Counted from the stretch's first letter, positions 17,018 through 26,422 are shown. The stretch is 64,000 nt of DNA from Aquirufa beregesia (GCF_011090385.1 NZ_SEWW01000006.1:124001-188000); one strand, 5' to 3'. Numbers and translations are program-made. The notes: generated by a model from the sequence alone, not told the origin.

Positions 17018-17772
17018 CAATTTTTGATTTTCTGCACTGCTTCGCGAATTATTTCTTGACTGGAGTAAGCCACCTCAAATTCCGAAATTTCGGCCACTCC
17101 ACCCATGGAAATACCTGGTCTACGGTAAATCATGTCCGACTCACGCGTGGTCCTTGCACTAAGATGAACGGCATCGACACCAGCATCAACTAGTTGTAAG
17201 CAATTTTGAGGATTGACTCCACTTCCCGCCATGATCTGAATTCGGCCTTGAGCAGCTTCTACCATGGTGGCTATCGCTTCAATTCCTTCCATCGCCTTGT
17301 TTTTTTGACCCGACGTCAGAATTCGATCAAACCCTAAATCAACCAAAGCTTCCATTACTTCCAATGGCTCCCTAGAAACATCAATAGCTCGGTGGCAGGT
17401 GAGCTCCGCTGATTCTCCAACAATATATTTAACCTCCTTTAAAAAGTTCATATCGATATCGCCATGTGAGGTAAGCGCCCCAATAACCATACCATGAACT
17501 CCCAAAGAAAGAAATTGATCAATCTCGGCTAACATGGTTTTTTTCTCCCAAGTATCATAACAAAAATCTCCACCGCGAGCCCTCACCATCACATGAATTC
17601 CTAAAGAAGTTTGGGATAATGCTTCTACAACTAGACCAGCCGAAGGACTTGTACCTCCTTCCCAGGGTGAGGCACATAATTCCACGCGATCTGCTCCTGC
17701 TTGGTCAGCAGCTAAACAAGAAAATAGTGAATAGCTACAAACTTCAACAGAGATAGTACGGGATTTTGACAT
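17014..17772 (-). CDS. cutC: Copper homeostasis protein CutC
   Basis: A 252-residue TIM-barrel protein of the CutC family: VEVCSYSLFSCLAADQAGADRVELCA at the N-terminus, IHVMVRARGGDFCY, the ELTCHRAID segment and LTSGQKNKA, AGSGVNPQN near the end. Linked to copper tolerance in the literature, although the molecular activity is unsettled. Length is normal. Convergent with ftsZ (4-base overlap); single-gene unit. Confidence 0.92.
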   Translation of the reverse strand: MSKSRTISVEVCSYSLFSCLAADQAGADRVELCASPWEGGTSPSAGLVVEALSQTSLGIHVMVRARGGDFCYDTWEKKTMLAEIDQFLSLGVHGMVIGALTSHGDIDMNFLKEVKYIVGESAELTCHRAIDVSREPLEVMEALVDLGFDRILTSGQKNKAMEGIEAIATMVEAAQGRIQIMAGSGVNPQNCLQLVDAGVDAVHLSARTTRESDMIYRRPGISMGGVAEISEFEVAYSSQEIIREAVQKIKNC

Positions 17773-17862
17773 AAAAAATAGGGCTCTATAAGCGTTAAAA
17801 CGAGTTTATTTTTATTTATTCAAAATTTAAAAAATAAATCTTTCATAAATATTTTTTTATTT

Positions 17863-17870
17863 TACTTTTG
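17863..17870 (+). promoter_or_regulatory. Promoter -7 box and palindromic leader of the DUF2795 gene
   Basis: TACTTTTG is an exact TAnnTTTG, 82 bases before the ATG at 17953. The leader that follows contains the 14-base palindrome GATTCTTAAGAATC (17888-17901) and a related GAATCTTTAAGAATT further on (from 17926), which could be a protein site or an RNA stem. Confidence 0.4.
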
Positions 17871-17952
17871 CAGTCCGATAAATCTTTGATTCTTAAGAAT
17901 CTAAAAGAGAAAAGGACCAACATTTGAATCTTTAAGAATTAAAATTAAACAT

Positions 17953-18174
17953 ATGTACTGGACACTAGAACTTGCCTCCTATTTAGAAGATGCACCATGG
18001 CCTGCTTCAAAAGATGAATTAATTGACTACGCAATTCGTACAGGATCTCCCTTAGAAGTAGTGGAGAACTTGCAAGAATTAGAAGATGATGGACAACCTT
18101 TTGAAAGCATCGAAGAGATTTGGCCTGATTATCCAACCAAAGACGATTTCTTCTTCAATGAAGACGAATATTAA
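17953..18174 (+). CDS. DUF2795 domain-containing small acidic protein
   Basis: A 73-residue, strongly acidic protein that I recognise as the DUF2795 protein conserved almost unchanged across Bacteroidota: it starts MYWTLELASYLEDAPWPASK, continues ELIDYAIRTGSPLEVVENLQ and ends DFFFNEDEY. Function unknown; the small fold and conserved surface point to a housekeeping binding role. It has its own promoter, and its terminator lies inside the 3' coding end of glpD, with the two stop codons overlapping (18171-18174). Confidence 0.9.
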   Translation: MYWTLELASYLEDAPWPASKDELIDYAIRTGSPLEVVENLQELEDDGQPFESIEEIWPDYPTKDDFFFNEDEY

Positions 18175-19754
18175 TGAAAGGAGGCGAAAGCCTCTTTTTT
18201 TATATCCATGATTAATTGTCCCTTCGCTTGATCTCTCAAACTAATCCCCCAGCGTCGGTACAAAATATCTTCCCAGCATTCCGCCATTTCATCATTTTTC
18301 AAATAATTCAGCTCGCCTTGTAAATAAGGTAATGAGCTATGGATTAATTCCAATCCCTCTTTTTCATGTTCACAATGCTCCAGTACTTTCAGTGCCGTGA
18401 AACCATATATTTCTCTTAGGTGTTTGGCACTACGTTCACTTATATGCAACTCAGCGATACGTTGCTGCCAATGTTCTTCGTCCATTTTTTCTCCCCCAAA
18501 AAGTAAATAGTCCTTTGTACGGCAAGTCTGTTTATAACGATGCAGTACTTCTTCCTCCACAATATTCATCGTATCCTCAGCCATAACACGATAAGTGGTC
18601 CATTTCCCTCCCATGATGCTAACCAACTTACTTCGTTGGTCTACCTCTACTTCATGATCACGTACCAAAGACTTGGTGTCTGATTGCATAGCATCAGAAA
18701 GACCTACTTGCAATAAAGGTCTTTGACCGACAAAACCAGAACAAACATCTTCTTGCTTAGCCTTGTTCAAGGCAAAACGGTTAAAATAGTCTAATAAATA
18801 GGCTTCTTCTTCCGCTCTGATCTTAGGATCTTCCATCAATTCATCAGGCTCATCGGTAGTTCCTACCAGCACATAATCCCTCCAAGGAATAATGAAGACA
18901 ACCCGACCGTCGTCTGTTTTGGGAATTAATAAGGCCGTATCACCCGACCAAAAAGATTTAGGTAATACAATATGGGCTCCTCGTGAAACTTTCATTCTAG
19001 GTTTCAATTTAAGATTAGCCAATTGGCGGATATGATCGGTAAAAGGTCCTGTGGCATTCACCACGACTTTACAACTTACTTCATGTTCCTCCCCAGAAAT
19101 TAAATCTTTGAAATGAATCTTTTTAATTTTTAAACTTTTGGGACTTAGACCAAAGTGACTCAATTCACAATAGTTTACAATGGCGGCTCCTTCCTTTTCC
19201 GCCGACTGCAAAATAGCCAAGGCATAGCGTGCGTCATTGAGTTGCCCATCGTAATATAAAATCCCTCCTGACATACCCTTCACCTGCAGATTAGGTACTA
19301 GGCGCTCCATTTGTTGATTGCCTAATCCTTGACTGTTTTTCAAATTGGTCGCTCCCGATATTCGATCATACAACCACATGCCAATGCCATAATAAATCCG
19401 ATCCCACCAAGAATAACAAGGAGTCAATAAAGCCAAAGGATGAGCTAAATGTGGGGCATTTTGCAGCATCACTTTCCGCTCATGCAATGCCTTATACACC
19501 ATTTTAAATTGTTGCCAATCGACATTCCTAACAGCTTGTTCTAGGTAACGAACGCCACCATGAACTAATTTGGTCGATTTCGAAGAGGTTTGTCCAGCGA
19601 AATCCCCTTTTTCTATCAATAAAACCTTATAACCACGCAATACAGCATCCAGGGCCACTCCGGCACCTGTTGCCCCACCACCTATGATACAAATATCATA
19701 TTCAGATTCATTTGCTTTAATTTTTTGAAATTGATCAATCCGGGAAAATGCCAT
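18171..19754 (-). CDS. glpD: Glycerol-3-phosphate dehydrogenase/oxidase
   Basis: A 527-residue FAD enzyme that oxidises sn-glycerol-3-phosphate to dihydroxyacetone phosphate at the inner membrane and feeds electrons to quinone. The dinucleotide motif is DICIIGGGATGAGVALDAVLRG (about residues 19-40), followed by SSKSTKLVHGGVRYLE; FAD-family motifs VVNATGPF and LVGTTDEP and the C-terminal MGGKWTTYR are present. Length agrees with bacterial GlpD. It stands apart from glpF-glpK (28787-30988), but together they make a complete glycerol route. The last twelve codons also encode the terminator of the convergent DUF2795 gene. Confidence 0.95.
   Translation of the reverse strand: MAFSRIDQFQKIKANESEYDICIIGGGATGAGVALDAVLRGYKVLLIEKGDFAGQTSSKSTKLVHGGVRYLEQAVRNVDWQQFKMVYKALHERKVMLQNAPHLAHPLALLTPCYSWWDRIYYGIGMWLYDRISGATNLKNSQGLGNQQMERLVPNLQVKGMSGGILYYDGQLNDARYALAILQSAEKEGAAIVNYCELSHFGLSPKSLKIKKIHFKDLISGEEHEVSCKVVVNATGPFTDHIRQLANLKLKPRMKVSRGAHIVLPKSFWSGDTALLIPKTDDGRVVFIIPWRDYVLVGTTDEPDELMEDPKIRAEEEAYLLDYFNRFALNKAKQEDVCSGFVGQRPLLQVGLSDAMQSDTKSLVRDHEVEVDQRSKLVSIMGGKWTTYRVMAEDTMNIVEEEVLHRYKQTCRTKDYLLFGGEKMDEEHWQQRIAELHISERSAKHLREIYGFTALKVLEHCEHEKEGLELIHSSLPYLQGELNYLKNDEMAECWEDILYRRWGISLRDQAKGQLIMDIKKEAFASFH
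18177..18201 (+). terminator. Terminator of DUF2795 inside glpD coding sequence
   Basis: GAGGC (18181-18185), loop GAAA, GCCTC (18190-18194), then seven T residues to 18201; flanking A/T pairs lengthen the stem to nine. It starts 3 bases after the DUF2795 stop. On the other strand the same bases encode the KKEAFASFH end of GlpD. Confidence 0.85.
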
Positions 19755-19839
19755 GAACTAAATTTAAGCTTGAAAAATCCGCAATCCGACGAATTTACTA
19801 AAGAATCAGGAAAATAAAACCGAAAAGATTCCATTAATA

Positions 19840-19871
19840 TTGATATAAATGAAAGAGATTTTATAATTTTG
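19840..19871 (+). promoter_or_regulatory. Promoter of the TPR gene at 19944
   Basis: TTG at 19840-19842 and TAATTTTG at 19864-19871 with 21 bases between, within the spacing described for Bacteroidota -33/-7 promoters. The leader would be about 65-70 bases. Confidence 0.55.
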
Positions 19872-19943
19872 CAAACCTTTGATGGGTCTGTACCCATTTA
19901 ATGAAAGGTCAATACAATTAGACTCCTGAAATAAGGACGTAAT

Positions 19944-20621
19944 ATGGCAAAGAAAGAAACTAAAGAAACGATTGAAATTATTGAAAGCCCAGAGGCACTA
20001 CAACAAGAATTAACCAAGGTCTCTGGATTTTTTGAAAAAAATAAAACTTCTGTGTTAGGATTAGGCGCCATCATCGTGGCCTTAGTAGTAGGAACCTTAG
20101 GTTACAAGTGGTACACGCAGACTCAGGATGAAGAAGGTGAGAAGAAATTATTCAAAGCCGTTTACGCTTTTGAATCTGATTCTTTATCGAAAGCAACAAA
20201 GGAATTAAATAAAATTTCCGACGAATTTGGTGGAAATACACAAAATTTGGCCGATTTATATCAAGGTATCGCCTTATTGAAGCAAGGTAAATTTAATCAA
20301 TCGATTGAAAAATTGAAGAACTTCAGCAGCGGTGATTTACTAGTGCAAGCAAGAGCTTATTCCTTAATTGGAGATGCGTATGTAGAAAAGAAATCGTTTG
20401 GTGAAGCCATAGATTACTACAAAAAAGCCGCTGATTATAAGCCAAACAAATTCTTTACTCCAACGTATCTTTTGAAATTGGCTACAGCTTATGAAGCTAA
20501 TAAACAAGGTAAAGAGGCATTGGCAACCTATACGGATATCACGGAAAAATTCCCAGAGTCGGCAGAAGCTGTACCTGCTAAGAAATATAAAGCTCAATTA
20601 GAAAGCTCTATCTCTGAATAA
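19944..20621 (+). CDS. Membrane-anchored TPR protein
   Basis: A 225-residue protein with a cytoplasmic acidic N-terminus, one membrane helix (about residues 37-56: VLGLGAIIVALVVGTLGYKW) and a periplasmic helical-repeat domain with TPR units (LADLYQGIALLKQGKFNQSI; SLIGDAYVEKKSFGEAIDYY). The arrangement resembles YfgM/Tol-associated TPR proteins; Bacteroidota versions are poorly characterised. An intrinsic terminator follows (20644-20680), so it is probably a single-gene unit before ribH. Confidence 0.85.
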   Translation: MAKKETKETIEIIESPEALQQELTKVSGFFEKNKTSVLGLGAIIVALVVGTLGYKWYTQTQDEEGEKKLFKAVYAFESDSLSKATKELNKISDEFGGNTQNLADLYQGIALLKQGKFNQSIEKLKNFSSGDLLVQARAYSLIGDAYVEKKSFGEAIDYYKKAADYKPNKFFTPTYLLKLATAYEANKQGKEALATYTDITEKFPESAEAVPAKKYKAQLESSISE

Positions 20622-20643
20622 TTAGATAAATTTTTATATCAGG

Positions 20644-20680
20644 AAGGGATAAGAGCAACAGCTTTTATCCCTTATTGTTT
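20644..20680 (+). terminator. Intrinsic terminator after the TPR gene
   Basis: Arms AGGGATAAGAGC (20645-20656) and GCTTTTATCCCT (20661-20672) form a twelve-pair stem with one G-T pair, extended by one A-T pair, loop AACA, followed by TATTGTTTT. It separates the TPR gene from ribH. Confidence 0.8.
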
Positions 20681-20693
20681 TAATCCATCCAAG

Positions 20694-21170
20694 ATGTCAT
20701 CCCAACATAAAAATTTAAGTGATTTTTCGACAGAAAGCCTTCCAGCCATTCAAGATAAGCAATTTGCCGTTGTCGTTTCTGAATGGAACACGGAAGTGAC
20801 AGACGCTTTGTACCAAGGCTGCGTGAAAACGTTACTTGCCCATGGAGCTAAACCTGAATTCATTCATCGAGTACAAGTACCTGGTAGTTTTGAATTAAGC
20901 TTAGGAGCTCAGAAATTAGCTCAAAAACCCGAGATTGATGCAGTCATTTGTTTAGGTTGCGTGATTCAAGGCGAAACACGTCATTTTGATTTTATCTGTG
21001 ACGCCGTGGCAAAAGGAATTACTGATGTAAGTTTAAAATACGACAAGCCTGTCATCTTTGGTGTGCTAACACCCAATAGCCAGGAACAAGCGATGGATCG
21101 TGCAGGTGGAAAACATGGAAACAAAGGCGATGAAGCTGCCATAACTGCTATCAAAATGCTAGCTATATAA
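20694..21170 (+). CDS. ribH: 6,7-dimethyl-8-ribityllumazine synthase
   Basis: A 158-residue lumazine synthase, the penultimate step of riboflavin synthesis. Motifs are VVVSEWNTEVTDALYQG, QVPGSFELSLGAQKLA, GCVIQGETRHFDFICD (the His of RHFDF is the family's acid-base residue) and FGVLTPNSQEQAMDRAGG. Length is standard for the icosahedral type. No other rib genes nearby and no FMN riboswitch seen in the short leader. Same strand as the aspartate kinase gene, 18 bases apart. Confidence 0.96.
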   Translation: MSSQHKNLSDFSTESLPAIQDKQFAVVVSEWNTEVTDALYQGCVKTLLAHGAKPEFIHRVQVPGSFELSLGAQKLAQKPEIDAVICLGCVIQGETRHFDFICDAVAKGITDVSLKYDKPVIFGVLTPNSQEQAMDRAGGKHGNKGDEAAITAIKMLAI

Positions 21171-21188
21171 ACCCATAATATAACCTAT

Positions 21189-22511
21189 ATGCAAGTTTGG
21201 AAATTTGGAGGGACCTCCGTTGGAAAACCAGAAAGAATGAAGTCGATCCGTCAATTAATCACAGAAGACGGAAAAGCGAAAATCGTGGTATTATCAGCTC
21301 TTTCAGGAAGTACCAATTCCTTATTATCAATTTCAGAATCCTTAAAGGCTGATCAAATTGCAGAAGCAAAAGATAAGGCCAAAGCATTACGTGATCACTA
21401 CGATGTTTTTTTGTCAGAATTATACCAAACAGAACAAGGTTTAGCTAAAGGGAAAGCTATAGTTGATAAAGAATTTGCTTTTATTAATGAACTAATTGCA
21501 ACGAGCCCATATGGCACAAAGCAAGAAAAGGAAATGGTTGCTTTAGGTGAGTTATTATCGACCCAAATATTTGAAGCATATCTACAAGAAGAGGGAGTTA
21601 ATTCTTTATTACTTCCTGCTTTGGATTTTATGGTGATTGATGAAGACAATGAACCCATTTTAAAGAAAATCGAGGCGAATTTGGGAGCAATTTTGGCCAA
21701 AGAGCCTGGTAAGCAAATTTACATTACCCAAGGTTTTATCTGCCGTAATCCGCAAGGAGAAGTGGATAATTTGAAAAGAGGTGGCTCGGATTATACGGCT
21801 TCATTGATTGGTGGAGCTATTGCTGCTGAGGAAGTCCAAATCTGGACGGATATCGACGGCATGCACAACAATGATCCGCGTATCGTGAAGAATACCTTCC
21901 CTATCCGTGAACTATCTTTTGCTGAAGCAGCAGAATTAGCCTATTTCGGGGCAAAAATTTTACATCCAAGTACCATCACTCCTGCCAAACTAAAAGGTGT
22001 TCCTGTACGTTTGAAAAATACCATGGAGCCTAGTGCTTATGGAACATTGATTTCGGAAAAATCTACCGATATAGAAATTAAGGCCATTGCTGCCAAAGAT
22101 AATATTACGGCCATTTACATCCATTCAACACGTATGTTAAATGCCTATGGTTTCTTGAAGCGTGTATTTGAGGTATTCGAGAAATATAAAACTCCAGTGG
22201 ATATGATTACCACCTCGGAAGTTTCTGTTTCTGTTACCATTGATCAAACCACCCACCTAGATTCCATCATGAGTGAATTGAGAGAATTTGCGGAATTGGA
22301 AAATCCAGATAAAGACCAAGTGATTATTTGTATCGTGGGGAATTTCTGGGCTGATAAAGAAGGAATAGCCCTCAAAGTATTGAATGCGATGAAAAACATC
22401 CCGATTCGCATGATTTCTTATGGTGCTTCGGAACATAATATCTCCCTATTGGTAGATGCCAAACATAAAAATGAGTCATTAAATGCCTTAAACGAAGGTT
22501 TATTCTTCTAA
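21189..22511 (+). CDS. lysC: Aspartate kinase
   Basis: A 440-residue monofunctional aspartokinase: MQVWKFGGTSVG at the start, GGSDYTASLIGGA, the WTDIDGMHNNDPR substrate loop, and two ACT domains from about residue 300 (AIYIHSTRMLNAYGFLKRVFEVFEKYK; VIICIVGNFW). It phosphorylates aspartate, the first step to lysine, threonine and methionine. The ACT pair suggests feedback control, most often by lysine in this subclass. No homoserine dehydrogenase domain is fused. It is followed by serS after 10 bases. Confidence 0.93.
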   Translation: MQVWKFGGTSVGKPERMKSIRQLITEDGKAKIVVLSALSGSTNSLLSISESLKADQIAEAKDKAKALRDHYDVFLSELYQTEQGLAKGKAIVDKEFAFINELIATSPYGTKQEKEMVALGELLSTQIFEAYLQEEGVNSLLLPALDFMVIDEDNEPILKKIEANLGAILAKEPGKQIYITQGFICRNPQGEVDNLKRGGSDYTASLIGGAIAAEEVQIWTDIDGMHNNDPRIVKNTFPIRELSFAEAAELAYFGAKILHPSTITPAKLKGVPVRLKNTMEPSAYGTLISEKSTDIEIKAIAAKDNITAIYIHSTRMLNAYGFLKRVFEVFEKYKTPVDMITTSEVSVSVTIDQTTHLDSIMSELREFAELENPDKDQVIICIVGNFWADKEGIALKVLNAMKNIPIRMISYGASEHNISLLVDAKHKNESLNALNEGLFF

Positions 22512-22521
22512 AATTGATCCT

Positions 22522-23793
22522 ATGCTAACGCTTGCTTTTATCCGTGCGAATACAGAAGTAACCATTCAAGGTTTACAGAAAAAACGTTTTTTTGAAGCTG
22601 AAAAGGTAGTTGAGCAATTGATTTCCTTAGACGACAAGCGTAAAACATTATTGCAGCAAGCAGAGCAAGCTTTAGAGAAATCCAATGCCGCGGCAAAGGA
22701 AATTGGGGCCTTGATGAAAAATGGTCAAGCTGATTTAGCTGAATCCAAAAAAGCAGAAACGGCGGCTTTAAAAGCAAGTATCAAAGAGTTGGGGGATGCT
22801 GCTAAAAATGCAGAGCAAGAAGTATATGAACTTTTGGTAACCCTTCCTAACCTACCCCACAGCTCTGTACCTGAAGGAAAAACTGCTGAAGACAATGAAG
22901 TGGTTTTAAGCTGGGGATCTATTCCCAATTTAGGAGATGCTGCGCAGCCTCACTGGGATTTGATCAAGAAATATGATATCATCGATTTTGATTTAGGAAA
23001 CAAAATCACAGGAGCAGGTTTTCCTGTATACAAAGGTAAAGGTGCTCGTTTACAGCGTGCATTAATTAATTTCTTCTTAGATGAAGCCATCAAGATCGGT
23101 TATTACGAAATTCAACCTCCCATTTTGATCAATGAAGATTCGGGGTTTGGTACAGGTCAATTACCTGATAAAGAAGGTCAAATGTATGTGACCAAAGAGG
23201 AAGGGCTATATTTAATCCCTACGGCTGAGGTGCCTATTACCAATTTGTATCGGGATGTCATTGTAAATGAAAAAGAATTACCGATTAAAAATGTAGGACA
23301 CACACCTTGTTTCCGTCGTGAAGCGGGTTCTTGGGGTGCTCATGTACGTGGTTTAAATCGATTGCATCAATTTGATAAGATTGAGATTGTACAGATTCAC
23401 AAACCTGAAACATCATATCAAGCCTTAGAGGAAATGTCTCAGCATGTCCAAGGCCTTTTACAGAAGATGGAATTACCATACCGTGTATTACGTCTTTGTG
23501 GGGGAGATATGGGTTTTGCTTCGGCCTTGACCTATGATATGGAAGTATGGTCAGCGGCTCAAGGACGTTGGTTAGAGGTGAGTTCTGTCTCAAATTTTGA
23601 AACATTTCAGGCAAATCGTTTGAAACTACGTACCAAAGTGGACGGAAAATCCATCCTTTGCCATACCTTAAACGGATCAGCCTTAGCTCTTCCACGCATC
23701 GTGGCGGCTATTTTAGAAAATAACCAAGGGCCAGATGGAATCAAGATTCCTCAGGTTCTAGTGCCATATTGTGGCTTTGAATACATTAACTAA
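22522..23793 (+). CDS. serS: Seryl-tRNA synthetase
   Basis: A 423-residue class II synthetase. An antiparallel coiled-coil tRNA-binding arm covers about residues 30-105. Class II motif 2 is FRREAGSWGAHVRGLNRLHQFDK, preceded by the serine-specific GTGQLPDKEGQMY and LIPTAEVPITNLYRD, and motif 3 includes LNGSALALPRIVAAILENNQ. The last eight bases overlap the convergent response-regulator gene. Confidence 0.97.
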   Translation: MLTLAFIRANTEVTIQGLQKKRFFEAEKVVEQLISLDDKRKTLLQQAEQALEKSNAAAKEIGALMKNGQADLAESKKAETAALKASIKELGDAAKNAEQEVYELLVTLPNLPHSSVPEGKTAEDNEVVLSWGSIPNLGDAAQPHWDLIKKYDIIDFDLGNKITGAGFPVYKGKGARLQRALINFFLDEAIKIGYYEIQPPILINEDSGFGTGQLPDKEGQMYVTKEEGLYLIPTAEVPITNLYRDVIVNEKELPIKNVGHTPCFRREAGSWGAHVRGLNRLHQFDKIEIVQIHKPETSYQALEEMSQHVQGLLQKMELPYRVLRLCGGDMGFASALTYDMEVWSAAQGRWLEVSSVSNFETFQANRLKLRTKVDGKSILCHTLNGSALALPRIVAAILENNQGPDGIKIPQVLVPYCGFEYIN

Positions 23794-24505
23794 GCCCTTC
23801 TACGCTTAGTCGAAAACCTTCGCCGTGCAGATTCATCAGCTGCACGCGGGGATCTTCTTTCAACATTTTACGCAGTTTGGTCATGTACACATCCATGCTT
23901 CGCGCATTGAAATAGGTATCATCTCCCCAGATTAATTTCAGGGCATAACTTCGACTAACTGGTCTACCTAAATTTTCACATAAGAGTTTCATTAGGTCAT
24001 TTTCTTTGGGCGTGAATTTCTGTTCTGTTTGACCCAAAATCAATTTCATTTTTTGAGGAACATATATAAAATCCCCTAAAGCTATTTCATCTGCTAAACT
24101 GGGTACTGATTTACCGGAATGCGTTCTACGTAAAACGGCTTCAATACGTGCAACCAACACATCCATGGAAAATGGTTTGGTCAAATAATCATCAGCCCCT
24201 ACCTTAAATCCCTGTAAAGTATCTTCTTCCATGGACTTGGCCGTTAGAAAAATAATGGGTACGTCTAGGTGAGTCGCACGAATATCTTTGGCTAAAGAAA
24301 ACCCATCCTTCTTGGGCATCATGACATCCAATAGACAAATATCAAATGATTCCTTAACAAACATATCCAAGGCTTCATCACCATTCTGAGCCCATTGCAC
24401 ATCGTATCCTTTCTTTTTTAAAAATTCCGACAACAATAGTCCCAAATTCGGGTCGTCTTCGGCCAATAAGATAGATGGGTGACTATTTTCCATTTTTGAT
24501 GACAT
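23786..24505 (-). CDS. OmpR-family response regulator
   Basis: A 239-residue regulator. The receiver domain (residues 10-130) has the acidic pocket LLAEDDPN and phospho-acceptor Asp60 in CLLDVMMPKKDGF, the switch Thr in FLTAKS and Lys in YLTKPF. The C-terminal winged helix (about 140-235) ends with ARSMDVYMTKLRKMLKEDPRVQLMNLHGEGFRL. It is translated right after its kinase: their stop and start share a base (TAATG). Confidence 0.95.
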   Translation of the reverse strand: MSSKMENSHPSILLAEDDPNLGLLLSEFLKKKGYDVQWAQNGDEALDMFVKESFDICLLDVMMPKKDGFSLAKDIRATHLDVPIIFLTAKSMEEDTLQGFKVGADDYLTKPFSMDVLVARIEAVLRRTHSGKSVPSLADEIALGDFIYVPQKMKLILGQTEQKFTPKENDLMKLLCENLGRPVSRSYALKLIWGDDTYFNARSMDVYMTKLRKMLKEDPRVQLMNLHGEGFRLSVEGLS

Positions 24506-26400
24506 TAAGCAGTTGGATGAAAAGGTAAATTAATTTCAAATGTACTTCCTATACTGGGTAAGCTAGAAACTTGTACAGAACCGCCATGTGCTTCTACAAT
24601 TTTTTTCACATAGCTCAATCCTAAGCCGAAGCCTTTTACATTGTGTACATTTCCTGTTGGAACTCGATAAAATGGCTCAAACACAGAACCTAGTACCTCC
24701 TTGACCATGCCAATGCCTTGATCAGAAATGCGAATACTAAGGAATGTGGGGCTTGAATTAGTACTGATGGTAATTTCAGGTTTCTCTTTGCTGTATTTAA
24801 TGGCATTATCGAGTAAGTTGAAAAGGACATTGGAAATATGCACTTCGTCTACCTCTATTTGAGCATTCTGAGCATCTAACAACAAATTCAAATGTCCTCC
24901 CTGGGATTGAATCAAAGGTCCATTCATATCCGCTACTTGCTGAACTAAAGTATTTAAATTGATTTCCTTCTTTTTCAACACAATATTTTCCTTTTCCATT
25001 TGTGCCGTTTGCAATACCCGTTCCACTTGTCGGCCTAGTCGGATATTTTCTTCTTTGATGATTCCCACATACCTATTGATGGATTCATTATTGATACCAT
25101 TGGACTCTTCTTGAATCAATTGGGCCGCTAAAGAAATAGTAGAAATGGGCGTTTTGAATTCATGAGTCATATTATTGATGAAATCATTTTTTACTTCAGC
25201 TAGCTTCTTTTGCTTTAAAATTGTCATTACAGCGATGTAGAAGCAGCCTATCATGGTCAACAATAATAAGGCCGATCCCAAAAAACTAAAGCTCATGGCT
25301 TCCCAAACCAAAGCTTCCTGGTTGGGAAAATAGATTTGCAAATATTGACCACTAGGACGTAAATCATTGGGAAATAATGGAGTTATGAACGAGGCTGATT
25401 GCGCCCTTGGAGTTTTCATTAATCCAGCAGAAGTATATACCCAGTTTTTATTTTTGGAAGATTCTTTTGAACCAATCCCAAAAACATAAGGCATCGTAAT
25501 ACCCTTTTCAGCCAATTCTTGCTTGATTAAACTATCAATATGTTTGGTGGAAACTCGCTGAGTAATGGGTCTTTCTTTAAATAGGAAATCAGCAAAAACT
25601 TCCTTCGCCATTTCTGTCTTTTTTAATACTTTTTGAAGCTCGGCCTTTTCTTCTTTTAACTTTTCGGCATCAATAGTGAGGGCATTGATTTTCTTGGTTT
25701 TTTGTTGATCTTCTTGATGTAATTGGGCTAAAAATTTAGGACGCATTCGATTCAAATCACTGATTCGCTTAGCCTCCCGAGCTCTCAATCGATTGGTCTC
25801 TTTGATCCGATTCAGCTCTTGTAAGACCCGAGGTTTTACAGCACCCATCATTTCATTGAGCTGCTTTTCTTCTCGTAATCGACGATTGATTCCCTTCAAA
25901 TCGGCATTGATTTGGTATTCTTCAGTTACCTCAGCAATTTGGCCATTGGGTAACATAAATGACTTCCGAACATACAAGATGTCATTGGGCATCTCATTTT
26001 GTTGGAATTTTTTGAATGCTTGAAGCTCTGCTTGATTAAATCTAAACTCGTGGGATATATCCTCTGCAATGAGTTCCATGGGGTCATGCTGAGCCAACAT
26101 AGGATCCTTCATTTGAGGAGGACGTGGAGGACTAGGAATGGCTTTAGATGCTAACTTCTTTTCCAAAGCAGCAATTTCCTTTTGCTGACTTTCATATTCT
26201 CTTTGCTTTTGAGATAGGACATAAAGCTCTTGTTTTTCCAACTTACGGACAACTTTTTCCATTCCATCTCGTATATCGGCAGCTAATTGCTCCTTTTTGG
26301 TTTCTAACATAAAACCAAGCCAATACGATTGAAAGGAAATTAAGCCAATCAATGCCAAAGTCATCAAGCCAATTATGAGTCGTATTTTCTTTTGGGACAT
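24505..26400 (-). CDS. Membrane sensor histidine kinase
   Basis: A 631-residue kinase. Helix 1 covers about residues 7-29, then a large periplasmic segment (about 30-368) that is rich in Lys, Glu and Arg with coiled-coil character (notably 170-265), then helix 2 at about 370-396. The cytoplasmic part has no PAS or HAMP domain that I can see; it goes straight to the H-box INNMTHEFKTPIS with His413, then N-box LLDNAIKYS, DQGIGM and GFGLGLSYVKKIVEAHGG. It autophosphorylates and passes phosphate to the regulator encoded right after it. The signal is unknown. Divergent from a T9SS cargo gene, a likely target. Confidence 0.93.
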   Translation of the reverse strand: MSQKKIRLIIGLMTLALIGLISFQSYWLGFMLETKKEQLAADIRDGMEKVVRKLEKQELYVLSQKQREYESQQKEIAALEKKLASKAIPSPPRPPQMKDPMLAQHDPMELIAEDISHEFRFNQAELQAFKKFQQNEMPNDILYVRKSFMLPNGQIAEVTEEYQINADLKGINRRLREEKQLNEMMGAVKPRVLQELNRIKETNRLRAREAKRISDLNRMRPKFLAQLHQEDQQKTKKINALTIDAEKLKEEKAELQKVLKKTEMAKEVFADFLFKERPITQRVSTKHIDSLIKQELAEKGITMPYVFGIGSKESSKNKNWVYTSAGLMKTPRAQSASFITPLFPNDLRPSGQYLQIYFPNQEALVWEAMSFSFLGSALLLLTMIGCFYIAVMTILKQKKLAEVKNDFINNMTHEFKTPISTISLAAQLIQEESNGINNESINRYVGIIKEENIRLGRQVERVLQTAQMEKENIVLKKKEINLNTLVQQVADMNGPLIQSQGGHLNLLLDAQNAQIEVDEVHISNVLFNLLDNAIKYSKEKPEITISTNSSPTFLSIRISDQGIGMVKEVLGSVFEPFYRVPTGNVHNVKGFGLGLSYVKKIVEAHGGSVQVSSLPSIGSTFEINLPFHPTA

Positions 26401-26422
26401 ATCTTTTCAAACCATTGAATGA

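Noticed and set aside
23786-23820. Hairpin ACTAAGC/GCTTAGT at the serS and response-regulator ends as terminator
   Set aside because: Seven-pair stem with an eight-base loop and no T run; too weak to list as a feature.
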